A stretch of 64,000 bases of DNA from Strigamia acuminata (taxonomy: Eukaryota > Arthropoda > Chilopoda > Geophilomorpha > Linotaeniidae): assembly GCA_949358305.1 (NCBI GenBank), contig OX442314.1:25839118-25903117 (forward strand). The letters are read 5' to 3'. Positions 23,280 to 34,450 of the stretch are shown here, piece by piece (position 1 is the first letter of the stretch; each line of letters opens with the position of its first letter). Made by a program: the position numbers and the translations under genes. The notes beneath the pieces are model-generated. The model was not told the DNA's origin and searched no databases. It saw only the letters and a list, made by a program, of their open reading frames with translations.

Positions 23280-25040
23280 GTTTCAATCGGTCCCAACGAC
23301 GATAATCTAATTAACAGTTGGAGCGCAAACCACGAAACCGATTCGACGATTGTGGGATTAAACTTTCATTGTCTTCCATGGGTATTTTTTATTCCACAGG
23401 GTGTCCCACGCGCGCGTGTCTACTCCTTTCTCTTTTCTTCGTCCGGGGACCCATTTCCAATCGAACTTTTTTTTTGTCCGGCGCCCAAAAGCCCGGACAG
23501 ATCCACGAAATCCGCAGCAAAATCACGAGCTTGGGGTCGGCGTATAGGTCGCACAGCATCTCCCGAGGATTAAATATATAAACAATTAAACTAGTGTTTT
23601 TGCACAATTATTTGGAACAAACAATCGCTATAACCAAACAATACCAACGCTGTGGAAGCGTACGGGAGCGCGTATCTGAACATCCCGGCACCAATGTACC
23701 ACCATGAACGCGACACCCTTAACGATACGTGCGTTTAAATGTGACCCAATGCGCGATAAGACACGTGACGCATCATTTTCACCACGTATTGTGACATTTA
23801 CGAAATTTACGGTATTTACGGGATGAGTGAAGGAATCTAATCAACTCGATCTTATTTTGGAACAAGTTATTGGGGGCTGCCAATGCTGGCTGCCCGTATT
23901 CTGCGTGGCGAGAAGATAGGACCCCGTCCTTTTTGCGCGCCAATACCCTCGGAATGTTTGTGGTGGAGTGGTCCCTACTCTGAAGTAAGCGTGTCTGGTC
24001 TCGATCGACCTAGAGGCGCTTGCAAATCCACCGAACGCAATGACACAAACTCACGTCGAAAGCGATGGCGCGAGACGCCGGAAAGACAAAATTAAAATAT
24101 GAAACGACGGATATTTTGCAAAACTCTTATTCTAGTCGGTCACTGCGAAGGTAATCTTAGTGACGACCGAAGTACGGGGGTAGATTTTATTCTGTTTTGT
24201 GTCTGTCTGGTACCGATCACCCACCCATCACCCACCCATCTCCGATCATCGGGCACCTATGAGCGATAAACGCTCCCCTCCACGCTTGGCATGTCGCGCC
24301 TCGACAGTTCGCGGATCGAACCTGAATTCGAATCCGAATTTTGCGTTCTCTTTATCGTTTCAACGTTACGAGGGTTTCTTTTTATCAAAAACAATTACAT
24401 TTTCAATTCTCGTCGGTAATTAACTGCGTTCCGGGCACTTTGCGGACGTTTATCCACGTTGACAAACATCATCGTCGACGCCCAATTCGAAAACCCGTGT
24501 CACACTCACCCGCATCGCATCACGCGCGTCATCGCGTGTAGGAACGCGCGTATCGAAAACAACGTTGTGGGAGCTTGGATTTATTTTGGAACAATTTGTC
24601 GGGGCTGTCGGCGCGCATCGGTCGCCAACTGCCCCGTGTTCTCCGACGAACCCACTTTGGAGTGTTTTTTGACGAACCAGGGAGTGTTCGTGGCGGAGCA
24701 GAACAACCGTATCAAATCGATTCAGGAAATTGTGACCGAAACCCTCGGATCTCCATGATGGCTCGAAGCGAACGAATTCAAAGTGTCTGCAAACTCGTCG
24801 AACGCGATTATACAAACTCGCATCGCCTACGATGGTGCAACGTGTACCGCGAGTTGAAATTTAAATCGTAAACCGATCGGAGCGTTCGCGATCTTCGTTT
24901 CGGACAACACCCAGTTCTATAATCTAATTAATCGTTGGGACGCTCGACGTGGAATCGGTTCCACCGTCGATAAATCAATTAATATATTTCGAGGATTTTT
25001 ATTTAACTCCGCGCGAGCGCCTGTGTGACGTAATTTCTCA
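23280..25040 (+). repeat. Subfamily A repeat units (two diverged copies)
   Basis: Copies of the GGGGCTG...CTGCCC block occur at about 23874-23898 and 24600-24636. They carry the flanking TTATTTTGGAACAA leader and the downstream AAGATAATCT/AATTAAT tail. Orientation matches the units at 19-21 kb. No coding frame is conserved between copies. Confidence 0.6.
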
Positions 25041-25170
25041 CAACCGCCACGCCATCTGACGTAACCCGTGTCTCATTTGCATCCAAATCAAGTTCAGACA
25101 CGATACAAAACTGTTTTCCGCGTCTCGTTGGCGTTCCTCGCAACATTGAAGTTCCTCGCAACATTGAACC

Positions 25171-25714
25171 ATGTTCCAGGTAATTCCAGGAACAGATACG
25201 AATTGTTTCGTATAATTTTTAATCTAAAACTTCTCTTATTCAGCCGAAACCGCTTGAACCCACGAACGAACATGCCTTGCTCAAGGTGAAGATAGGGAAT
25301 CTCGCGCGTAATGCCCTGGTAATCGAGTGGTCGCGCTTCTGCGCCATCGACGAACGTTTATTCGAAGAAACGGGCTACCCTCGGGACAGTATCCGCGAAC
25401 TAGACGACGACGACGATAGACACCGGTACCTAAAAAACGTCGTTGGTGACCATTTCCAAATAATTGGACAGATCAAGATGGACGTCGAGTGGGTGAATCG
25501 AGGCACCGAAACCAACTTCATCGTCGTGACGAAAGAAAGAACTCTCGTCTTGGGGACGCGTTTCCTTTGGGACTCGAATTTATCTTCCGCGCGGTTTGAT
25601 CGATTCTTCAAAGACGATAAACTTGGCGTCACCATCCCATTCGAGTATGGATTTGTTCCATGGATGAATTTGTACTTTGTCGAATATCCAGATAAAATGT
25701 ACAAGTGTCAATAA
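25171..25714 (+). CDS. Retropepsin-like domain protein without the catalytic Asp motif
   Basis: A tiny first exon (25171-25179, Met-Phe-Gln) joins in phase to 25244-25714 (GT at 25180, CAG at 25241-25243), giving 159 residues. The order of segments suits a retroviral-type aspartic protease fold. A strand LLKVKIGN is followed by ALVIEWSRF, where the family has the catalytic D-T/S-G. Later come IIGQIKMDVEW, NFIVVTKERTLVLGTRFLW (the usual V..LG.dfL end) and a C-terminal extension. The catalytic triplet is absent, so activity is not expected. I infer a domesticated or decayed retroelement protease domain. No other gag-pol segment flanks it, which favours a stand-alone gene. The family assignment rests on pattern only. 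Confidence 0.5.
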
Positions 25715-25908
25715 ATGGCAATTCTATGTGTAAATGGGGTAAAAAATGTGGGAAAAAAATGTTATACAAATAAATAACTGTCGTTTTCGCGTAACTTTTT
25801 CGGCGTTATTCCACCATATAATCGTCGCTTCAATGTATCGTTGTTTCATCGTTTTGTTTTATTCCGTTTTATTTGTTTATTTGTTTTTATTTTTATTTTT
25901 ATTTATTT

Positions 25909-25939
<31 letters not shown>

Positions 25940-26150
25940 TAACATTCTGCAAACTGTAGAAACTGTAAAAACTTTAAATATAGATATTTAAGTGAACAGC
26001 GAGTTTGTTTTTATTTTAGACTAGATGGGATACCTGGGTCGAAACGAATTAGGTCGAAACAGGATTTTGACTTTAGTCATTTCGACCTTAGTATGGAATC
26101 CCGGGTGCTCATAGTATTCGAAAATTAAGTAAAGTAAAGTAAAGTTTAGT
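25715..26150. other. 3' flank and short inverted repeat, no gene
   Basis: AATAAA lies at 25712 (overlapping the stop) and near 25770. TTTA repeats fill 25880-25940. At 26045-26095 the motif GGTCGAAAC and its complement GTTTCGACC-like TTTCGACCT form a small stem. Nothing here codes. Confidence 0.5.
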
Positions 26151-26159
26151 CATCTTCTT

Positions 26160-27235
26160 TGGATATTTTTTTTACTCCGTTTGGCGTCTTGCGCGCGCGC
26201 TTGTTTGCTCCCTTCTCCCTTCTCCGCCTCGAATTTCGTCCCCGGTCGGTCGTTTTCACCCGACACCCAAAAGTCCAATCCCGACGAACGGATCCACGAA
26301 TTCCGTCGTGAAATCGCGAACACGTCGTCAACGCACAGGCCACGCGCGTATCACGAGGAACAAATAAATAAACAATTAAATGGGTGTTTTTGCACAATTG
26401 TTTGAAATAAACACGCTTTATAGGTGTGTCTGTCTGTGGGCTTATTTTGGAACAAGTTGTTGGGGCTGCCGACACTCGTCGGTGCCAGCTGCCCCGCATT
26501 CACCGTAGGTGAGGCGCTCGTTGCCGCAATGGTCGCCGCAATGGTCGCCGGAATGTTCGTGGTGGAGCAGAACACCCGTGGGTGGGAAATACCGTTTCAA
26601 ATCGATTCAGGAAAATTTGACAGAAATTTCTTGAAATTTTACCGAAACCCTCGGATTTCCGCGAGGGCCCGGAACGAACGGCTTCAAAGTGTCTGCAAAC
26701 CCGTCAAACGCGATTATACAAACTCACATCGTCTACGATGGTGCAACGTGTACTGCGAGTTGAAATTAAAATGGTAAACCGATCGGGGCGTTCGCGATCT
26801 TCGACTCAGACGGCACCCAATTCGATAATCTAATTAATCGTTGGGGCACTCGTCGTGGAATTAGTCCCACTGTCGATAAATCGATTTATATATTTCAAGG
26901 ACTTTTATTCAACTCCGCTCGAGCGTTTGTGCGCAGGACTTTGTACCTGGTCACGTGGCCTGTAATGCAATTTCCCAGAACCGCCACGCCACCCGACGTA
27001 AGCCGTGCCCTTCGATGGACGCCAAAGTGTCCATTCGATGCGGATTTTTGCGTTTCCCGCGTTAAAAGGTGTCCTATAAATTCCGAAACCAAGTTAATCT
27101 TGATTTACTTGTCTACGTGGATCTCCCCATATATTTTGTTTTCCAATTTCAATGTGGAAAAGTTTGTCGGTTGCAATTTTTCTCGCGCGCACGGCAATCA
27201 CGAAAAAATCTCCGACGGTAGCGCACTCTGACGGT
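26160..27235 (+). repeat. Subfamily A repeat unit
   Basis: The unit holds the TTATTTTGGAACAAGTTGTTGGGGCTGCC...CAGCTGCCCC block at 26440-26498. It also holds the CCCTCGGATTTCCGCGAGGGCC palindrome at about 26648 and the AATCTAATTAAT tail at about 26826. It aligns closely with the 24.6-25.0 kb copy, including a shared stretch around GCGATTATACAAACTC. Confidence 0.6.
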
Positions 27236-27299
27236 AATTGTTTTAAATAGATAGGATAAAAATTAAAACAAAATAAAGAAGGGTTGAATTTCTCGGACC

Positions 27300-27480
27300 T
27301 TGCGAGAGGGTACGACTAATAGTTTATACCATCATCATTGTCGCCCAGCAGTCAGTCAGTCTCTTTCTTTCCTTTTTTCTGCACAAAGCAAACGTAAGAT
27401 CGCGGAAGCGACACTCGAACCCAGAGTCCACGGCTCCATGCGGCAGGTAGTCCTGCCCACTCGACCACTCTGGGTCGATT
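27300..27480 (-). repeat. tRNA-derived SINE or tRNA pseudogene
   Basis: On the minus strand a box A (TGGTCGAGTGGG, 27467-27456) and a box B (GGTTCGAGTGTC, 27421-27410) are spaced as in a tRNA gene, with an anticodon-like arm between (GGACTACCTGCCGCATGG). The acceptor stem does not close convincingly. An unrelated tail ending near a GACTGACTGACTG repeat follows. A SINE head is more likely than a functional tRNA. Confidence 0.5.
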
Positions 27481-27786
27481 ATAAATTGTGCTAAAATATA
27501 GAAAAGAAGAGAAACAGATAAATAAATAAAATAAATAAAATAAAGACGTATATTTAATCACCCGATGAGATGTTTTTTTTACAATGAGAAACAAAATATA
27601 CGCAATATGAACAAACAATACGAGACAATGAGATGGTGGATTGTTGTTTTTGTCCCATAAGAGTTGTGTCACATCTTTGACAATTGAAAAAAAAAAAAAA
27701 AATAAATGAATAAATAAAATTAAAAACCAAAACAAAAACTAAATCAAACAAACAAACAAACGAGAGTGGGAATAAACCGTCTCCTC

Positions 27787-28383
27787 TTATAATTCCATCG
27801 AAAGATCGGAACCACCAATTGCCTCTTCAGCGCCTTCGTCATCATCATCGTCGTCAACGACATCCTCTATCCAACCCATCGTTCCCTCCATCGCCTTCCA
27901 CCATTTTTCCTCTGCTTCTTCAAATGTTTTCTCAAATTCCTCCATCGTCGCCTTCACCATTTTCTTGAGTCTTTGTTCCGTCCTGTCTATCAACTCCTCA
28001 ATTCTCTCCTCTAGTCCCTCCATCATTTTTTCGACCCTTTCCTCCGTCGCCGCCATTGCCGTCTCCTGGACCTTCGTCTGTCTTCGACCGAGCGACTGGA
28101 GAAAGAGAGAAAAGAACGAATAAATATAAAAAAAAAAATAAAAAAAAAAAAAAAAGGTCAAATAAAAAAGACAAAAGAGTAAATATCGGAATGGGACACA
28201 TACCCCCTTGATCTTCGTGGGATCATTAGTTTTTCGCTCGCGTGCATCATGCACGGAACTACTGGCGGCGCTCAGGTTTGGCGTGTGGCTCCACGCCTCC
28301 ATGAAGTCGATGCGTTCCAAAAGGACGACGGGTGACAGGTGCGACTTTGTGGACGGCTTTTCTCCTCTCTTTCCTTTTTCCAT
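27787..28383 (-). CDS. Coiled-coil protein with Asp-rich tail, two exons
   Basis: Exons 28383-28204 and 28095-27787 join in phase 0 (donor GTATGTG, acceptor CTCCAG), giving 162 residues from an ATG with a Lys-rich start (MEKGKRGEKPS). The second exon is an almost continuous amphipathic helix: EERVEKMMEGLEERIEELI, then RTEQRLKKMVKATMEEFEK. A Trp-containing segment (EKWWKAMEGTMGWIEDVV) and an acidic DDDDDDEGAEEA tail follow. An oligomerising intracellular protein is inferred. It is architecturally like the gene at 22210-22891, but I see no residue-level identity beyond the helix pattern. Confidence 0.65.
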   Translation of the reverse strand: MEKGKRGEKPSTKSHLSPVVLLERIDFMEAWSHTPNLSAASSSVHDARERKTNDPTKIKGVCVPFRYLLFCLFYLTFFFFFYFFFYIYSFFSLFLQSLGRRQTKVQETAMAATEERVEKMMEGLEERIEELIDRTEQRLKKMVKATMEEFEKTFEEAEEKWWKAMEGTMGWIEDVVDDDDDDEGAEEAIGGSDLSMEL

Positions 28384-28558
28384 ATTTTCTTCGATGTGAA
28401 AAAAAAGATAAAAATTAAAATCGCAACAAAAAGAACCAAAACGTGGGACGTCGAATAAAACATCCGCGCACATATTGTTCGCGCAAGTCTACGCGCGTAC
28501 ATGTACGTGTTGGACGTGGTACATTTGATGCCTACCGCGGAACAATGCGAGAAAACAC

Positions 28559-28673
28559 GAGAAAATACGAAGTTCTCGTATTTTCTCGGTTTTACTTCCA
28601 TTTGGTTAATTCTTACCTTTGGTTTCAATACAATTTATCTTATTTCAGAAGTCTGCGAGACACATATAAAAAG

Positions 28674-28710
<37 letters not shown>

Positions 28711-28905
28711 TTTAATTCTAATTAAATGAGAAAAATCTTATATATAGGCTTAACCCGCCATGCAATAAGAAACAGACGAAAAAATCTTCTTTTTATTCGT
28801 GTCTTGTAGTTTTCTGAAATGAGATAAATTGCATTGAAACGTAACATAAGAATTAATCAAATGAAAGCAAAACCGAGAAAAAATGAGAATCTTGTATTTT
28901 CTCGT
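28559..28905. repeat. Imperfect inverted repeat with about 125-bp arms
   Basis: The left arm (28559-28690) and right arm (28776-28905) match as reverse complements at roughly three quarters of positions. Shared blocks include TTATCTTATTTCAGAA, AAAAAGAAGATTTTTT and TTTTCTCGGTTTT. Both inner ends carry poly-T or poly-A, so they look like two oppositely inserted copies of one short retroposon. A smaller perfect stem of 13 bp, CGAGAAAATACGA with its complement, lies at 28559-28589. Confidence 0.6.
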
Positions 28906-29438
28906 TGTACGACAAAGTCGGTTCGCGTTACACGAGTTTTTCAAAGTACCGTGGCCCTGGTACACGATACCGTCTCGGTTTTAAAACGGCACCGCGGTCC
29001 CGACGCTCACCTGCCGCAAAAAGCAATGCAGTCCAGGGCCGCGAACCGCGTGTAAAAACGCCAACTGACGAGTGTTTACCGGGAAAATGGTTAACTTACC
29101 TCTAATCGTTCCACTTGTTCGCGACACGGGGTCCACACTACTGATGGCGAGCGCGCGAGTGATTCGACGCGGCATCTGGCGACAACCATGGAATCCCGCG
29201 CGTGATGCGACGTTGTTTGTTTATTTTTGTCTATTTTATTTATTTATTTGTTTATTTATATATTTATGTTTATTTGTTTATTCATCTATTTGTTTCACGA
29301 TGCTTTCAAATTTTTATTTTTTTGTAACTCCGATCACCAAGCGTCGTTATCGAAATCCGCCATACCTGACCGCTGATTCCGCGCCACGTGCTTCGCTGCT
29401 GAGCAAGTTGAAAGTATTTATGCCGTTTATCTATTTAT

Positions 29439-29440
29439 CA

Positions 29441-29473
<33 letters not shown>

Positions 29474-29475
29474 CC
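29439..29475 (+). repeat. (TATC)n microsatellite
   Basis: About nine perfect ATCT units sit in the 5' flank of the gene at 29737. They are preceded by TTTA/TTTG repeats from 29218 to 29290. Confidence 0.85.
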
Positions 29476-29736
29476 AATCAACCAATTGACAACGACAACA
29501 ATTGTTTCAACAATCCGACCATTCGTCCGCTTGTGTCTAAACGAGTGGAAGCGTGGAGAGGCGCGGAATTCGTCGCCATATTCTCGCTTGCCAGAAATGA
29601 AAAGAGAATAATTCGGTTTATCATTGTTTGATTGATCTGTGGTTTTATTCACCTTCCTTTCCTTTTCATTGATTGTGTTTTGCTGTTCAATTCTCGTTTG
29701 TATTTAATTTACGGTAATCTAATTTTTACATTTCAG

Positions 29737-30229
29737 ATGGAGAATGGAAAGAACGTCATCTGGGGTGAAGTGCGCCCGGGCACGAGGTGAGAGTGGTTGG
29801 TCGATCGATTGGTTTTATTTATTCGACACATTTTATTTTATTTCATTTCATTTTTATTTTATTTTTAAGGGGCCCATCGCGATTGTCATTTGGGAAAAAG
29901 AACGTGAATAATCCCATCATTTGGGGTGAAATGCGCCCGGGCACGAGGTGAGAGTGGTTGGTCGATCGATTGGTTTTATTTATTTGACACTTTTTATTTT
30001 ATTTTATTTTATTTTTATTTTATTTTTAAGGGGTTTGTCGCGATCGCCACCTTCGACGCATGGGTGGTCGGATATCCCAAGATCCACCCGAAACTATGTG
30101 TTTCAATTCTGCACAACTTGCTACCAGTTTGGTGGTTGCAACCCATTCGTCACCAGTTACCAGTCACCAGTCACCCGCGACCGCCACCAGTTCGTCGCGC
30201 TATATCTACCTGTCCAGTTAGTTAATTAA
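29737..30229 (+). CDS. Small gene built from repeated phase-2 exon modules (first of two)
   Basis: Exons 29737-29786, 29870-29947 and 30031-30229 all join in phase 2 with GAG|GTGAGAG donors and TTTTTAAG acceptors, giving about 108 residues. Exon 1 starts at an ATG directly at an acceptor, so a leader exon may precede it. The end of exon 1 (VIWGEVRPGT) and the end of exon 2 (IIWGEMRPGT) are duplicates, as are the introns after them. The last exon holds a Cys cluster (FCTTCYQFGGCNPF). Exon 2 is exactly 78 nt, the same length and phase as two exons of the gene at 35029-35733. No known family; function unknown. Confidence 0.6.
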
Positions 30230-30520
30230 TTATTCTTTTTATCATTCTTTTTTTTTTTTTGTTTGTTTGTTTGTTTGTTTGATATATATATATATATATA
30301 CATATATTTTTTTTTCCTCCTCTTAGTGGGACATCGTTATCGAACGTAGCGCCATCGGCGTAATTTTTCATTTTTTATTGTATTTTGTTTATTTGTAGTT
30401 TATAATTTAAATTAAAATTGAATTCGAGATAAGTGGCCACGATTGATTGGGTTTATTTGATCGCAAAAAAAAAAAATTTAATTCGAATGAATCTATCGGT
30501 GTTAAAAACGACACGACCGG
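30230..30520. other. Short intergenic stretch
   Basis: Poly-T, (GTTT)n and (TA)n runs occupy 30248-30310, and the rest is AT-rich without open frames. It separates the 29737-30229 gene from the convergent thymidine kinase gene. Confidence 0.6.
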
Positions 30521-30524
30521 TTTG

Positions 30525-31082
30525 TTAGCCGATTGGTGAACAATTTGCGAAACACGCGCGACACGTGGGGGCGTATTTCTCGGCACCCCCTATCACCACG
30601 ACGTCTTCTTCGCCCGACGTCCGCTTCGTGAACGCGGCTTCCCCTCGACACCGGTAGCACGTTGCCTTCAGCTTCACGATGTGCTCTGATTTCGGGAGCA
30701 AATCGCAGACTTGACCGAACGGGTTCAACTTGAAATCCCCATCAAGGGCCGCGATTACCACAGTCTTTCCTTTCTCTGCCATTTCTTGACAGAATTGTAC
30801 CAAGTCCTCGAAAAACTGGCCCTCGTCAATCCCGATAATCCCGAAATTTTCGGATTGTCTTCGGGCTTCCGCGAGGTTTTCGACGGCGCGCGCCGCTCTC
30901 GATTTTCCGTCACGAGCGACGATTTCTCCGGGAATGTGGCGGTTGTCGATTTTGGGCTTCAATAACAACGCTTCTTCTCCTTCTAGGCGCCTCAAGAGTT
31001 CAGTTGTTTTCCCTGCAAACATCGGGCCCACTATTAACTGGATATTGCCTCGTGGTCGATCCTCGATGGCCGACGTCGACAT
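30525..31082 (-). CDS. TK1: Thymidine kinase, type II (TK1-like)
   Basis: The 185-residue intronless frame encodes a cytosolic-type thymidine kinase, which phosphorylates thymidine to dTMP in pyrimidine salvage. The P-loop GPMFAGKT is at residues 19-26, the catalytic DEGQFF at 86-91 and the thymidine-binding ALDGDF near 112-117. The zinc ligands are CYRC (142-145) and CRAC (174-177). VVVIGGAEKY supplies the lasso region. Length is at the short end for the family and compact like the cytosolic and large-DNA-virus enzymes. The chosen ATG leaves only 12 residues before the first strand. The absence of introns, when all neighbours have them, suggests a retrocopy or acquisition from elsewhere. A decayed fragment of a related gene lies at 1076-1165. 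Confidence 0.93.
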   Translation of the reverse strand: MSTSAIEDRPRGNIQLIVGPMFAGKTTELLRRLEGEEALLLKPKIDNRHIPGEIVARDGKSRAARAVENLAEARRQSENFGIIGIDEGQFFEDLVQFCQEMAEKGKTVVIAALDGDFKLNPFGQVCDLLPKSEHIVKLKATCYRCRGEAAFTKRTSGEEDVVVIGGAEKYAPTCRACFANCSPIG

Positions 31083-31099
31083 CTCGTCTTGTTGCGTCT

Positions 31100-31900
31100 A
31101 CCATCGAGGAAAAAGAGAAAGAATTTAAACGAATAAATGAAAAACGAAAAACTGACAAAATCGTGAGTCCGACTGCAAAACTAAAATTGGATAGAGATCG
31201 AGAACAAAATGGCGGTGATAGTGGTGTAACCACGGGGATTCCCGCCCGTGCTCGCGCATCGACCCGTTCTGGTTCATTTAGTTAGTTGGTCGGTCGGTTT
31301 AATTGACGAGTCGGTCAAATTGTTGGAGATTCTTCCCCTTTTTCTATTTTGAAAATTGACTAGGTTTGCTTACCGTGCAAACGAAACTCGATATAGCGAA
31401 TGAACCAATGCGTACAAGTGCGCGAAGCAAAGCGCGGTATGGTAGGAAAGCTTTAGCCCGTCGCTCGCTGCAAAGACGCGAGAATACGACGCGACACTCG
31501 GTGACACAAATTAGAAATTAAGAAAAAAAATAAATAAAGAAATAAAGAAATAAAAAAAAATAAAGAGAGGATTCTTTCCATTCTCTTCTTTACGTTTTCT
31601 CTTTTCCTCTCCATTTCTTTGCGCCCACCCGCGAGAGAAGCGCACATCAGTGCACCAACGCAAACGCGTCGCCTCTAATGGTACGCGCGTTTGAGCGCGC
31701 CCTAATGCGTGATAATGAACGCAACGTGGTCGAGAGGGGCGACAATCAGAATTTAATAAAATGAATATTTTTTTTTTTTTTTTTTTCAGTTTGATTTGAG
31801 ATTATTGAAATATTAAAATTTACAATTAAAATAGCACACAATTCCAGACGCAATCACAATTGCGAACAATGATGGATTCTGGGATTAATTTAAAGTTTGC
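31100..31900. other. Intergenic region, no supportable gene
   Basis: AT-rich patches (31515-31565, 31765-31785) alternate with a segment at 31600-31745 that resembles the CGCGTTTGAGCGCG block of the subfamily A repeats. I see no splice-consistent coding exon. Confidence 0.45.
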
Positions 31901-32104
31901 GTTAAATCGTAAATGCGCATGCGCAGATACCGCGCAGCGAGGTGCACAGGTATAATTTCCTCCGATGAATTTTACTTCGGATTTTACGGACAATTTCAAT
32001 GTGGAAAATTTATTTATAGTCGTCAGTTATTTGGCAACAATATTATTACATTTTTAATCAGCATTTTAATCATAACTTTTGTCAGTTGTGTAGCTTATTT
32101 TTGA

Positions 32105-34450
32105 TTTGTTATTGTGACTGACCAGAAGGCCAGTCTGAGACCGAGAGGGGCGTGCAAAAGGGACACCTATCGGCACTGGCGTCAGAAGAACTCGGGTACC
32201 GCGCCACTCGGTGGGTACTGTGCCGCTCGACCGAGCGACGACGGCCCCTCGCTCTGCTCTCGGTCTGAAGGCTTTCGCAAAATGCAGCGGAAGCGGTGAT
32301 TAGAACTCGCGTCGACTCCGACGGGACGTCAACTCTGGAAGGTAAAATTAAAATATGAAACGGCAGATATTTTACGAAACTTATGTTCCAGTCGGTTGCT
32401 ACGAAGATAATCTCGTTAATCATTGGAATACGAACCGCGGAACCGGTTCCAAGATCCGAAATTTAAACTTTAATCGTCCGCTCGTTGTCGATCGCCAGGC
32501 ACCTGTAAGTGATAAACGCGTCCTTTTCATTTTCTTGTCGCGTCTCGGGAGTTTGTGGATCTATAACCTGGCCTAATCTGACCTAATTCGAATCTGAGTT
32601 TGGATCTGAATTCTGCGTTTGCTTTATCGTTTCAACATTATGAGAGTTTCCTTTTATTAAACAATTACATTTTCAATTCTCGTTGGTAGTTAATTGCGCC
32701 CTGGTGCGTTGCCATAAACACCGGACACTTTGTGGACATATATCCACGTTGACGGACATCATTACCGACGCCCGCGCCAAAAGCCCGTGTCGCGCTCACC
32801 CCCATCGCATCACGTGCATTATCGCGCGTCGTAGATCGCGAGCAAAGACACACTCATGTCCATATGTTGCTGAGGACTTTGCTCACGGTCGCGCGTCGAC
32901 GTCGAAACGTGTCGAAACAAGCCGAAAAATGCAGGCAACCACGCGCGCGTCATGGGGTTTAAATAAGCGAACGGATGTCGGTGCGGAAACTTATTTTCGG
33001 GACGAGTCGTTAGGGCTGCTGTCGTCGCCGCTCAACGGCCCCAACTGCTCCCATTCGCCGGTAGACCGAGCGAGAACGGGTGCGTTCTATTTCCGATTCA
33101 TTTATTTATTATTTTGACCGACCCGAAGGCCAGTCTGAGACCGAGAGGGGCGTGCAAATGTGACACATATAGGCACTGGCGCCAGAAGAACTCGGGTACC
33201 GCGCCACTCGGTGGGTACTGTGCCGCTCGACCGAGCGACGACGGCCCCTCGCTCTGCTCTCGGTCTGAAGGCTTTCGCAAAATGCAGCGGACGCGGTGAT
33301 TAGAACTCGCGTCGACTCCGACGGGACGTCAACTCTGGAAGGTAAAATTAAAATATGAAACGGCGGATATTTTACGAAACTTTTGTTCCAGTCGGTTGCT
33401 ACGAAGATAATCTCGTTAATCATTGGAATACGAACCGCGGAACCGGTTCCAAGATCCGAAATTTAAACTTTAATCGTCCGCTCGTTGTCGATCGCCAGGC
33501 ACCTGTAAGTGATAAACGCGTCCTTTTCATTTTCTTGTCGCGTCTCGGGAGTTTGTGGATCTATAACCTGGCCTAATCTGACCTAATTCGAATCTGAGTT
33601 TGGATCTGAATTCTGCGTTTGCTTTATCGTTTCAACATTATGAGAGTTTCCTTTTATTAAACAATTATATTTTTAATTCTACTTGCTATTTAACTGCGTC
33701 CCGGTGCGTTGCCATAAGCACCGGACACCTTCGGACATTTATCCACGTTGGTGAACATTATTATCGATGCCGGTGTCAAAAATCCATGTCGCGCTTACAT
33801 ACATCGCACCTCGCATATTATCGCGCGTGGGAACGCGTTCACGCGTGTGCATGGCAAACAAAGACACGCTCATGCGAGCACATTGTCGAGGACTTCGCTC
33901 ACGATCGCGCACTGACACCAGAACGTGTTGCATCAAAATATTGAAATTTTCTACGACCAGATGCCGAATCTGTCATGTGCAAAGAGAGTGTGTGGAAACG
34001 AACGGACAAATAAATAAATAAATAGATAAACCAAGTGTTTTTCATAACTGTTTGTTTGTTTGTACCGGGCGGAACGTTGTGATGTCGATGTGAGAGTTTA
34101 TTTTGGAAGAATTTGTTGGGACTGTCGACGCTCGTCGGTGCCAACTGCCCCGGTTGACCAACGGCTGAACAATAGAGTGGTTGCGCAACCCGAATGCAGA
34201 CTTTTGTGACCGAAACCCCCCGGATTTCCGCGAGGGCTCGAATCAGTCCCGGTTGGTCTGAAGGTGTTAGTAGATCCATCGGATGCAGTGACCGAAATTC
34301 GCGTCATTTACGATGGCGCGCCGTGCATCGCGTAATGGAATTTAAACCGTAGACCAGTTTAAGCGTTCACAATCTCATTTCACGCGACATCTATCGTGAT
34401 AATCTGATTAATGGTTGGGGTACACGGTGTGACGTAATTACTCAGAATCG
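32105..34450 (+). repeat. Tandem 1,000-bp repeat, subfamily B units, with an A unit attached
   Basis: The stretch 32114-32690 recurs almost unchanged exactly 1,000 bp later at 33114-33690. Each copy starts at GACC[A/C]GAAGGCCAGTCTGAGACC. It runs through a stem-forming CGCTCGACCGAGCG and ends with AAGATAATCTCGTTAATCATTGG and a CGTTTCAACATTATGAGAG segment. A subfamily A block (GGGACTGTCGACGCTCG...AACTGCCCC) follows at 34115-34150. Open frames within are duplicated only because the DNA is duplicated. Confidence 0.75.

Noticed and set aside
32355-33576. Paired frames MKRQIFYET/MKRRIFYET 1,000 bp apart
   Set aside because: Their similarity follows from the DNA duplication; more diverged repeat copies do not keep the frame.
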